Shown here: positions 1 to 5,388 of the stretch, piece after piece
Position numbering within the stretch: the stretch's first letter is position 1
How the letters are laid out: each line of letters opens with the position of its first letter
Origin: JAGQNK01 sp964573155
Lineage (GTDB): Bacteria; Patescibacteriota; Saccharimonadia; Saccharimonadales; JAGQNK01
Assembly: GCA_964573155.1 (NCBI GenBank)
Contig: CAZNIN010000028.1
Location: forward strand, 1-6,639
DNA: 6,639 bases
Direction: 5' to 3'
Made by a program: the position numbers and the translations under genes
Notes under the pieces: generated by a model
The model's database searches: none
The model's input: only the letters and a program-made list of their open reading frames with translations
Told to the model about the DNA's origin: nothing

Positions 1-100
1 GAAGACAACATTTCGTCACTTTCTCGAAGCAAGCTTCTGCGACAGCTCCTCATGAACGCACCCCGTCGGGGTTCGCGCTTGCTCCGCAAGCCAATCAATT
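1..100. other. Hairpin-rich stretch without a recognised gene
   Basis: I recognise no gene here. The stretch holds three short perfect stem-loops: GAAGC/GCTTC at 26-37, CCCC/GGGG at 61-71 and GCTTGC/GCAAGC at 77-91. A minus-strand frame is open through it and off the window edge. From the ATG at 51-53 it reads MRSCRRSLLRESDEMLS, an Arg/Ser-rich peptide without a Shine-Dalgarno sequence, so I do not call it a CDS. The stretch could be a dispersed structured repeat, the start of a gene lying outside the window, or a structured RNA. Confidence 0.3.
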
Positions 101-101
101 C

Positions 102-124
102 AAAAACCCGTCTTTTCGGACGGG
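102..124 (-). terminator. Intrinsic terminator of tRNA-Glu
   Basis: On the minus strand a perfect 6-bp stem CCCGTC/GACGGG with loop CGAAAA is followed directly by five T. It lies 9 bases past the CCA end of the tRNA, as expected for a rho-independent terminator of a single-gene tRNA transcript. Confidence 0.85.
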
Positions 125-133
125 CTCTTGACT

Positions 134-208
134 TGGTGACCTCACGGGGAATCGAACCCCGATTGCCAGGATGAAAACCTGGTGTCCTAACCGTTAGACG
201 ATGAGGCC
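134..208 (-). tRNA. trnE: tRNA-Glu (anticodon UUC)
   Basis: This is a complete 75-base cloverleaf. The acceptor stem GGCCTCA/TGAGGTC contains one G-U pair. The D stem is GTCT/GGAC. The anticodon stem CCAGG/CCTGG closes the loop TTTTCAT, giving anticodon TTC (UUC), which decodes GAA/GAG as glutamate. The T arm is CGGGG/CCCCG with loop TTCGATT. The 3' CCA is encoded in the DNA. A terminator follows at once. A weak promoter candidate upstream (TTGTTC, 16 bases, TGTAAA on the minus strand) is not convincing enough to list separately. Confidence 0.97.
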
Positions 209-224
209 ATTTGTGAGGTATCGC

Positions 225-250
225 GGAAAAATGTGTTTACATATTTTTCC
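225..250. repeat. A/T-rich stem-loop upstream of tRNA-Glu
   Basis: GGAAAAATGTG and CATATTTTTCC form an 11-bp stem (one G-T wobble) around a four-base loop TTTA. It sits 16 bases upstream of the tRNA 5' end and directly before the ATG of the possible small plus-strand gene. It is not a normal terminator, because the T run lies inside the stem and CC follows. It could be a regulatory hairpin at the start of either transcript. Confidence 0.5.
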
Positions 251-406
251 ATGATCCGAACAAATGTGGCCCATACAGAGTATGAGGCGCACGAACTTAA
301 GGTACGACCGAGCTCCTATACGAACGAATTGCTCAATCAGGTATGGGCCAATAAGGCTTCGTGGATAATCACAGACTTAAATAAGCGATGTGTATTTGCC
401 TTATAA
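251..406 (+). CDS. Possible 51-residue protein of unknown function
   Basis: I do not recognise this product. The frame starts at an ATG and ends with TAA. It codes for a mildly basic, soluble-looking peptide with two Trp, one Cys (residue 47) and no signal peptide or membrane segment; the C-terminus reads NKRCVFAL. For it: varied codon use like the neighbouring genes, and a strong bidirectional hairpin 34 bases after the stop that would serve as its terminator, facing the convergent surface-protein gene. Against it: no Shine-Dalgarno sequence, a stem-loop abutting the ATG, and a frame that is also open further upstream with a GTG at 233. It could be a real small gene, a remnant of a longer one, or chance. 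Confidence 0.3.
   Translation: MIRTNVAHTEYEAHELKVRPSSYTNELLNQVWANKASWIITDLNKRCVFAL
267..350. repeat. Perfect 10-bp inverted repeat, arms 64 bases apart
   Basis: TGGCCCATAC (267-276) and GTATGGGCCA (341-350) are exact reverse complements. They would close an 84-base structure whose interior I could not fold into a convincing further stem. Both arms lie inside the possible 51-codon frame. The arrangement suits a small structured RNA or a structured mRNA, but chance cannot be excluded. Confidence 0.4.
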
Positions 407-434
407 CCGCGATATTGTAACAGATAAGCGACCG

Positions 435-466
435 AAAAGAAAGACCTCGCACTAGGCGAGGTCTTT
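435..466 (-). terminator. Strong intrinsic terminator of the surface-protein operon, probably bidirectional
   Basis: AAAGACCTCGC and GCGAGGTCTTT form a perfect 11-bp stem around a five-base loop (451-455). On the minus strand the stem is followed by CTTTTC, giving a usable T run about 45 bases past the stop of the LPATG protein gene. On the plus strand a shorter T run is part of the stem, so it can also stop transcription from the left. A second small stem, AGTTTGA/TCAAACT (468-489), lies between the stop codon and this terminator. Confidence 0.85.
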
Positions 467-509
467 AAGTTTGAGCGGTCAGTCAAACTACTCTATGTAG
501 CGCATTATA

Positions 510-2108
510 CTACAAGTAGAAGCGTCTGTAAACCACATTGTAGGCGATAGCACCTGCAACAGTAGTTGCTACAAAGATTCCAACGACTTCTGCCGGACCG
601 GTAGCGGGCAAGACAGTTGGCGTTTGCTCACCTTTTACCTTTGTCGTAAAGGTTACTGGTGCAGCACAATTATCGCTATCAACTTCCTTTACTTCATCAC
701 CGACCGTGAATGCCACTTTGACGCGAGTAGCGTAGTTGCCATCTTTGGCATAGGTGTGCTCAATTGTGTCTTTGTCAGTAATCACAGGAGCGCTGCCATC
801 ACCGAAGTCGTAGACGTAGTGCTTGACCTTGACATCACCAGCCATGACAGGCGTTACGCTGACGCGCACCTTGCGACCGCCAAGCTCTTTGAGTGTTACG
901 GCCTTACAATCATACGTCGGCTTTTCGGGCTGTGGAGGTACACAGTTGTCTTTCTTGATTACAACATCTGCGCTATCTTCTGTTTCCTTAGTCTTGTCCG
1001 ACTTCATATGCGCAATGTTACGAACACGTACTTCACACTTGTCAGCCGGCAGATCACCAAGCACCTTAGTGCTGAACATGATGTAGGCGCCACCGTTCTT
1101 GGCATAGTTACCGATGTTGATACCACCGTCAAACAATGGCTTGTCATTCTGGGTAACCGTCTGGGAAGGAGCAATCCACTTAACACTGCCGTTTACCAGC
1201 TTCACATGTGGCGGCAGCACGTCGCTAACCGTTACATTGTTAAGTACTGCATCACCTGTGTTCTGAGTAGTCAACAGCCATTCGACTTCGTCGCCAGGCT
1301 TGGTGTTTACTGAGTCAACCCAGGTCTTGTCACCTTTCTTGCGAACCTGCTTCTCAAACTTGACGTTCGGATTCTCTTTTGGAGTAACCTTGAGTTTCAC
1401 CTCAACAACGGCTTCGTACTCGAAACAACCTTTCATGTTGCCGTCGAGTTTGTCGCTACCGATAGGTGCACCGGTTGTGACGATAGTGTCAGCAAGCTTT
1501 ACGCCGCTCTTGAAGTTGTCATTGTCGTACAACTTGGCAGAACCGGGAACATAAGCTACGTTGAACGGTTTGTTGGCCGTGAAGTCAACAGTGTCTTCTA
1601 CTGTCGCAGCATTGTCTGCGCTAATGTAACCGCGAGCACGCAGCGCCTGGCTGGTGGCAGTCGGAACAAATACACGAACTTTGCTATTGCGAGCGATACC
1701 CTTACCGCTCTCGTTGGTGCTTTGGTTTGCATTGTTATGCACGTACATACGCACTACGATTTCTTTGCTGCCTTCAGTCACGTTAGGCAAAACGTTCTTG
1801 TACACATCGCCAGTCGTCTGATCGCTACGACGAGCATCAACGAATGCGCGCTCATCGCCATAACTTGGCGTATTGATGAACGAGTTGAATACGGGACCTT
1901 CCAGCGAACCACAACGGTCATATTTGTTATCGTCGTTAGGATTACATGGCTTGCTGTAATCATAAGGCGTACGGTTCGGGTAAAACTCGGCAACTGCCAT
2001 CTTGGCCGCAATACCGATGCCGGCAAGGATACCAAGCGCAGCAATCGCTACAATCGTGGTTTTGGAAAGTTTTCGGAAACCTTCGCGGATTTTACTAAAT
2101 ACTTTCAT
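510..2108 (-). CDS. LPATG-anchored surface protein with DUF11 and PKD domains
   Basis: A 532-residue exported protein, probably displayed on the cell surface by a sortase. A basic N-terminus leads into a hydrophobic segment (about 18-34) with a possible signal cleavage site after AVA (38-40). Residues about 41-245 form an N-terminal domain that I know from Patescibacteria surface proteins (motifs YVHNNA, RGYISADN) but cannot name. Residues about 246-390 resemble DUF11 (PGDEVEW, NTGDAVLNNVTVSDVLPP). Residues about 400-490 form a PKD-like Ig fold (DFGDGS, EHTYAKDGNYATRV). The tail has LPATG (500-504), a hydrophobic stretch and RR. Seven cysteines lie outside the signal, so disulfides are possible. 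The start is fixed by AAGGAG (2117-2122), 8 bases before the ATG. It lies 29 bases after the Thr/Pro-stalk gene and is probably co-transcribed. Adhesion or structural role is inference. Confidence 0.88.
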   Translation of the reverse strand: MKVFSKIREGFRKLSKTTIVAIAALGILAGIGIAAKMAVAEFYPNRTPYDYSKPCNPNDDNKYDRCGSLEGPVFNSFINTPSYGDERAFVDARRSDQTTGDVYKNVLPNVTEGSKEIVVRMYVHNNANQSTNESGKGIARNSKVRVFVPTATSQALRARGYISADNAATVEDTVDFTANKPFNVAYVPGSAKLYDNDNFKSGVKLADTIVTTGAPIGSDKLDGNMKGCFEYEAVVEVKLKVTPKENPNVKFEKQVRKKGDKTWVDSVNTKPGDEVEWLLTTQNTGDAVLNNVTVSDVLPPHVKLVNGSVKWIAPSQTVTQNDKPLFDGGINIGNYAKNGGAYIMFSTKVLGDLPADKCEVRVRNIAHMKSDKTKETEDSADVVIKKDNCVPPQPEKPTYDCKAVTLKELGGRKVRVSVTPVMAGDVKVKHYVYDFGDGSAPVITDKDTIEHTYAKDGNYATRVKVAFTVGDEVKEVDSDNCAAPVTFTTKVKGEQTPTVLPATGPAEVVGIFVATTVAGAIAYNVVYRRFYL

Positions 2109-2137
2109 TGCTATATCTCCTTATATCCTTCCTAAAC

Positions 2138-3613
2138 TTATGGCATTTCCGGCATTTGATTTTCAGGTGCCGTAGTTGGTACTACCGTCGTTACCGTCAC
2201 TGGTACAGTGCTTGTAGGACGTGGGCTGGTGGTAGCAGGAACTGACGTAGTGGTCGTGGTTGTGGGTACGGTTGTCGGAGGAGTTTCTGGTGGCGTTACT
2301 GGCGTTTCACCCGGTAGGTATCCATCTGGATTTGGCTCTTGTTCTGCTGGGCCTTCACCTGGTACATCCGGTTCACCTGGTTCATCTATAGGACCAGGTA
2401 CGTGCTCGTCATCGTTCTTTGGTGGAACTGAGGTAGAAGTTGTTGTAGTGGTCTCAGGAGTAGTGGTCGAAGTTGTAGACGTAGATGTAGTCGTAGTTGT
2501 CTCAGGAACAGTAGAGGTCGTGGTAGTGGTCTCNNNNNNNNNNNNNNNNNNNNNNNNNNNNNNNNNNNNNNNNNNNNNNNNNNNNNNNNNNNNNNNNNNN
2601 NNNNNNNNNNNNNNNNNNNNNNNNNNNNNNNNNAATTCCGGCGGAAGCTCAGGAACGTTTTCAAATGGCACTGGACTCATTGGCTGGTAACCGCAGTCAA
2701 TCTTGTAGTAAAGAGTCTGCGGCTTGCTCATTACACCTTTGGCGTCAGGCTGACCAGGAAGATCTACACGCAGTACAAGCTTGCCCTGCATCGATTCTTT
2801 GGACTGATAAATCATTGGCGGCAGACCTTCTGCCTCACGAGTTACCTGATACTGGGTGTAGTAATCAACATGCTTGCCCTCAAAGGTTGAGAAACTGATC
2901 TTGGCACCGTCTTGCGTAAGGTAATTCTTGTATACTTCATGGTTTGTGTCGTATTCACCACGATTCTCTATGTACTGACGAACCAAATTATCACGCTGTT
3001 CAGGCGTCATAGACTCAGTTATCTTAGCCATTTCCATATTACCAACAAGCAATGTCGGATCAGCCATAGCGCGAGCCAGCATATTATTTAATGCATCTGC
3101 TGGAGAAGAGCTTTCACCCTCTGGTCCGAAATGATGACTGCCAGGACGAGCCTGCTCAGCAAAGAATATGATTTCTCGGTCCTCAATAGTTTCTACTTTA
3201 GTGGTGCTTGGGTTGTCATAGCTCTCTGAAATGTTTCCATCACTCGGCAACCAGCCACGTTCCGCCATTGCAACTTCCTGTGAGTTTGCACTGGCTTCTT
3301 TAGGAGAACCGAAACCAAATGCTGCACCAATACCAACTACAGCCGCAAGCGCAGCAGCACCTAATGCACGTCGTCTGCTAGGACGAAACGCTTCATCTTT
3401 TGCCTTCTGAGATTCGCGTACGCTCGGCGCAGAAGAAATATCACGGACTTCGGCCAGCTCGGCGGTTGGCTCTACTGCTGTAATTACTTCCGTAACTTCG
3501 ACAGCTTGTTCGGCCTCTCGCGCTTTACGCAATGCATGCAAGTCTTTTATGGCAGCTGTCACTTCTGCAACAGATGTATACTGTGGCACTTCTACCGGGG
3601 TTTTAGATTCCAT
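2138..3613 (-). CDS. Membrane protein with Thr/Pro-rich stalk, unknown extracellular domain
   Basis: I do not recognise the family. About 78 N-terminal residues rich in Glu, Ala and Val probably stay in the cytoplasm. A hydrophobic segment (about 83-102) follows the basic run SRRRALG, which resembles a twin-arginine motif. Residues about 108-326 form an unassigned domain with a single Cys (307, in KIDCGYQP). An assembly gap replaces about 34 residues. Then come PETTTTTS repeats, an acidic Pro/Gly section and a second Thr/Pro stretch ending in MPEMP. There is no LPxTG motif, so anchoring would be through the N-terminal segment (type II topology). An AAGGAG (3626-3631) lies 12 bases before the ATG, a little far. 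A strong promoter lies upstream, and the LPATG protein gene follows after 29 bases. Length and frame across the gap are provisional, though the downstream frame clearly codes. Confidence 0.82.
   Translation of the reverse strand: MESKTPVEVPQYTSVAEVTAAIKDLHALRKAREAEQAVEVTEVITAVEPTAELAEVRDISSAPSVRESQKAKDEAFRPSRRRALGAAALAAVVGIGAAFGFGSPKEASANSQEVAMAERGWLPSDGNISESYDNPSTTKVETIEDREIIFFAEQARPGSHHFGPEGESSSPADALNNMLARAMADPTLLVGNMEMAKITESMTPEQRDNLVRQYIENRGEYDTNHEVYKNYLTQDGAKISFSTFEGKHVDYYTQYQVTREAEGLPPMIYQSKESMQGKLVLRVDLPGQPDAKGVMSKPQTLYYKIDCGYQPMSPVPFENVPELPPEXXXXXXXXXXXXXXXXXXXXXXXXXXXXXXXXXXETTTTTSTVPETTTTTSTSTTSTTTPETTTTTSTSVPPKNDDEHVPGPIDEPGEPDVPGEGPAEQEPNPDGYLPGETPVTPPETPPTTVPTTTTTTSVPATTSPRPTSTVPVTVTTVVPTTAPENQMPEMP
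2423..2533 (-). repeat. PETTTTTS repeat tract at the edge of the assembly gap
   Basis: The tract encodes three imperfect PETTTTTS-type units, with 10- to 16-residue spacing and synonymous codon drift. The tract runs straight into the run of N, so further copies probably lie in the gap. Such Thr/Pro repeats form extended, often glycosylated stalks in surface proteins; glycosylation here is inference. Confidence 0.75.
2534..2633. other. Assembly gap (100 N)
   Basis: Exactly 100 N lie inside the stalk gene, the conventional placeholder for a gap of unknown size. The left edge is inside the Thr repeat, the right edge is unique sequence coding for NVPELPPE. The true length must keep the frame if the gene is intact, but the number of missing repeats is unknown. 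Confidence 0.97.
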
Positions 3614-3674
3614 AGTACTCTATAGCTCCTTATTCTTTATCCCTACGCCCACTTCTTCGACGTATAATGCTTGC

Positions 3675-3703
3675 ATTTTACCATATCTGATGTTTTATGT
3701 CAA
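3675..3703 (-). promoter_or_regulatory. Sigma-70-type promoter of the stalk and LPATG genes
   Basis: On the minus strand a perfect -35 TTGACA (3698-3703) and a -10 TAAAAT (3675-3680, one mismatch to TATAAT) are separated by exactly 17 bases. Transcription would start near 3668, leaving a leader of about 55 bases before the stalk-protein ATG. This is the best promoter in the window and suggests that the two-gene unit is transcribed independently of the LPDTG gene upstream. Confidence 0.8.
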
Positions 3704-3738
3704 TACTTATATAACTATATGGATTTTTATACAAAATA

Positions 3739-4875
3739 TTAGCGTAAGAGGTATTCATACAGCTCTTTGAGTTTGTAAGTAGCTGCACCAAGGACACTTG
3801 TAATCGAAAATAACGCAAACGCACCTGCCGCCCCTGTATCAGGAAGTTTTTGGGCTGGCGGTGGTGTCTGCACAGCCTTAACTACGGGTTTTGGTACCTC
3901 TGGCTGGCAAACAGTGGTCAGTGCATCATCTTTCTGCTCGTGAACATCCCTAGCACTTGCATACGCAGTATTGATTATTGGCTGTCTGCAGGCGTCAGCC
4001 TCTTCGCCAATTGTTGCGGCAAAAATGAGTTCTACCGAATCATCTACCCCAAGTGTCGTCAATTGCACCCCTTCGCCAACCAGATCACCGATAGTATTTT
4101 CCCGCATATACGATGAGCCCTCGAGATTATCGTCCTCGAAACTCACATCGTTCGGCAACGAGTCCTGTATCTCAAGGTTCGTAAGAGGTGCATCGCCTGT
4201 GTTTGTCACGATGATACGGTACTCCACACTGTCTCCAGGATCAGCAGTCACATGTTGACGCCATGTAGTTTCTCCGCTTATTCGGACATCTTTCTGGATG
4301 CTCAGACTCAGCTTTTTTGGTGCTGGTTTTGGTTGAGGCTTGGGCTGAGGTTTTGGTGCTGGTTTTGGTTTATGGACCGGATTGGCACTTACAGGGTTAC
4401 CGCAGGACATAATTACTGCCGAGTGAAACCGACCGTCCACTATCTTGACCAAAGCAGGTAAGCTTTCCGAACGAAAAGATACTGATGGTGGACGCTTATA
4501 CGCTTCGATACCAGGTATCTTGGTACTGCCTCGCATATTCTGACGGCCAGCCGTCATTGCTCCTGTAGCAACGAGTTCGCTCCCGGCGTATACTTCTCCA
4601 TTTTTTGTCACGCGCCCCACCATCATTTCATTGAAATATGCCTCATTTGGGATACCGAAGTGAGCAAATATAGCATGCAGATTACCGCCCTGATTTTGCC
4701 GATACTTTGTGATGAGGTCAGACAAGCCGGTCACACCACAATAAATAACCGCGTTGGCATCGCAGTCCTGAGCAGCAGAAACTCTTGCGACCGGAGCAAA
4801 AACCATCAGGCTACCGAAAGCCAACACCCATATTGATAGTACGCCCACCAGTCTCTGCAAAAGCTTCCCTGCCAT
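3739..4875 (-). CDS. LPDTG-anchored secreted surface protein with DUF11 domain
   Basis: A 378-residue exported protein. Residues 1-35 are a signal peptide with a likely cleavage site near VSAA (32-35). Residues about 36-165 form a domain that I recall from Saccharibacteria secreted proteins (motifs HFGI, TAGRQNM, SFRSESLPALV, SCGNPV), function unknown. A Lys/Pro linker (169-188) follows, then a DUF11-like domain (about 189-325: PGDSVEY, NTGDAPLTNLEIQDSLP), then LPDTG (344-348), a hydrophobic stretch and a basic end. I chose the ATG at 4873-4875 because GGGAGG lies 4 bases upstream and the signal peptide begins there; an in-frame ATG at 4917 adds 14 residues but would overlap the upstream dyads and has no ribosome site. 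Cys 38/46 and 296/323 could form disulfides. A cluster of dyads upstream suggests regulation. Surface anchoring is well supported; the role is not. Confidence 0.87.
   Translation of the reverse strand: MAGKLLQRLVGVLSIWVLAFGSLMVFAPVARVSAAQDCDANAVIYCGVTGLSDLITKYRQNQGGNLHAIFAHFGIPNEAYFNEMMVGRVTKNGEVYAGSELVATGAMTAGRQNMRGSTKIPGIEAYKRPPSVSFRSESLPALVKIVDGRFHSAVIMSCGNPVSANPVHKPKPAPKPQPKPQPKPAPKKLSLSIQKDVRISGETTWRQHVTADPGDSVEYRIIVTNTGDAPLTNLEIQDSLPNDVSFEDDNLEGSSYMRENTIGDLVGEGVQLTTLGVDDSVELIFAATIGEEADACRQPIINTAYASARDVHEQKDDALTTVCQPEVPKPVVKAVQTPPPAQKLPDTGAAGAFALFSITSVLGAATYKLKELYEYLLR
4315..4370 (-). repeat. 20-bp direct repeat coding the Lys/Pro linker
   Basis: The same 20 bases occur at 4315-4334 and 4351-4370, a 36-base period that keeps the frame. 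They encode KPAPK-type units of the linker between the secreted domain and the DUF11 domain. Exact identity at DNA level suggests a recent duplication, so the linker length may vary between strains. Confidence 0.8.
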
Positions 4876-4879
4876 GCAA

Positions 4880-4885
4880 CCTCCC
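4880..4885 (-). promoter_or_regulatory. Ribosome binding site that sets the LPDTG protein start
   Basis: GGGAGG on the minus strand lies 4 bases before the ATG at 4875. It favours this start over the in-frame ATG 42 bases upstream, which has no such site. Confidence 0.75.
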
Positions 4886-4888
4886 GAT

Positions 4889-4917
4889 TTACTACATGTA
4901 TTGTAGTAATTGTACAA
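4889..4917. promoter_or_regulatory. Cluster of TACA/TGTA dyads, possible operator of the LPDTG gene
   Basis: TTACTACA and TGTAGTAA (4889-4896, 4902-4909) are perfect 8-bp arms around five bases. TACATGTA (4893-4900) and TTGTACAA (4910-4917) are complete palindromes that overlap or abut it. The core resembles the TACA/TGTA half sites of BlaI/MecI/CopY-type repressors, but those are usually spaced by two bases, not five. In the mRNA the arms would form a hairpin ending three bases before the ribosome site. Either an operator or a translational hairpin is possible; no clear -35/-10 pair is visible nearby. Confidence 0.5.
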
Positions 4918-4975
4918 CGAGGTGCAGTGAATTATCTAACAAACTGAAGTTTTTTCCACCACTTTGGCTATCATT

Positions 4976-5359
4976 TCATAGCTTGGGTAAAGGTATGCCG
5001 GTCTGTTTACTGACTTTTTTTGCCCACGCAAACAACGCAGCAATCTGGCGCTCAAGCTCTTGCTTGTCTTGTATGGTCAACTGGTCCTTGTCCTTCTTCT
5101 CCAGCACTACGATTCGATCATATATTTCTTTGATATCACTCTCTATGCCACCAAGACGATTGTCAATACGCTCTATCCATTCGCGCATAATCCGTTGCTC
5201 AGACTCAATACCGCTGAGACGGGTTTCGACGCCTTCCATACGAGTTTCGATACCTTCCATACTGGTCTCTAGTGCATCAAGACGCGGATTCACTGCGACG
5301 TCTAATGCATCGAGCACGACGCCTCGTATGTCATTCAGATCTTGCTTGGTTAGACTCAT
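4976..5359 (-). CDS. Small coiled-coil protein of unknown function
   Basis: A 127-residue soluble protein without signal peptide or membrane segment. Residues about 26-92 are a long heptad-patterned helix: near-identical seven-residue units such as METR/VETR-type (about 30-55) run on into RIDNRLGGIES and RIVVLEKK, typical of a parallel or antiparallel coiled coil. The C-terminus (about 100-127) has a short amphipathic helix (RQIAALFAWAKK) and a Pro-containing end. No catalytic motif is visible. The ATG has no Shine-Dalgarno sequence; an extended -10 lies just six bases upstream, which fits a leaderless mRNA. The stop is TGA. It follows the kinase gene after 29 bases, so it could also be co-transcribed with it. 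A scaffold or partner-binding role is inference. Confidence 0.82.
   Translation of the reverse strand: MSLTKQDLNDIRGVVLDALDVAVNPRLDALETSMEGIETRMEGVETRLSGIESEQRIMREWIERIDNRLGGIESDIKEIYDRIVVLEKKDKDQLTIQDKQELERQIAALFAWAKKVSKQTGIPLPKL
5219..5260 (-). repeat. Two 21-bp tandem repeats coding heptads
   Basis: Units 5219-5239 and 5240-5260 differ at only three of 21 bases. Each codes for one heptad (MEG-x-ETR type) of the coiled coil. More diverged copies flank them on both sides. In-frame 21-bp duplication would lengthen the coiled coil by exactly one heptad at a time. Confidence 0.75.
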
Positions 5360-5365
5360 GGTCTA

Positions 5366-5386
5366 ATTTTAGCACAGCATACTGTG
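5366..5386 (-). promoter_or_regulatory. Extended -10 and adjoining dyad before the coiled-coil gene
   Basis: On the minus strand TGC-TAAAAT (5366-5374) matches an extended -10 element. It ends six bases before the ATG, so transcription would start at or next to the start codon. No convincing -35 is present, as is common with extended -10 promoters. A perfect dyad CACAG-4-CTGTG (5373-5386) overlaps its upstream edge and could bind a regulator. The element lies in the 29-base gap after the kinase stop codon and reaches 5366-5386 within it. Confidence 0.45.
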
Positions 5387-5388
5387 AA

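Noticed and set aside
624..1313. 229-codon plus-strand open frame opposite the LPATG protein gene
   Set aside because: It lies wholly antisense to a well-supported gene with recognisable domains, shows no domain or ribosome site of its own, and is a codon-use shadow.
2138..2533. Thr-rich tail as a sign of actinobacterial origin or recent transfer
   Set aside because: Thr/Pro stalks arise repeatedly in unrelated surface proteins; base composition and neighbours give no sign of transfer.
4876..4917. Longer start for the LPDTG protein at the ATG 4915-4917
   Set aside because: The extra 14 residues precede a normal signal peptide, have no ribosome site, and are coded by the dyad cluster; the ATG at 4873-4875 has GGGAGG at 4 bases.
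4891..4978. TGA read-through of the coiled-coil gene: the frame stays open for 27 codons to a TAG at 4892-4894
   Set aside because: A run of 27 open codons is expected by chance about one time in four, and the other long frames contain no in-frame TGA, so recoding is not supported.
4785..5366. 193-codon plus-strand open frame spanning the LPDTG gene start and the coiled-coil gene
   Set aside because: It is antisense to two real genes; its Ser/Arg/Ile-rich repeats merely mirror the heptad repeats of the coiled-coil gene.
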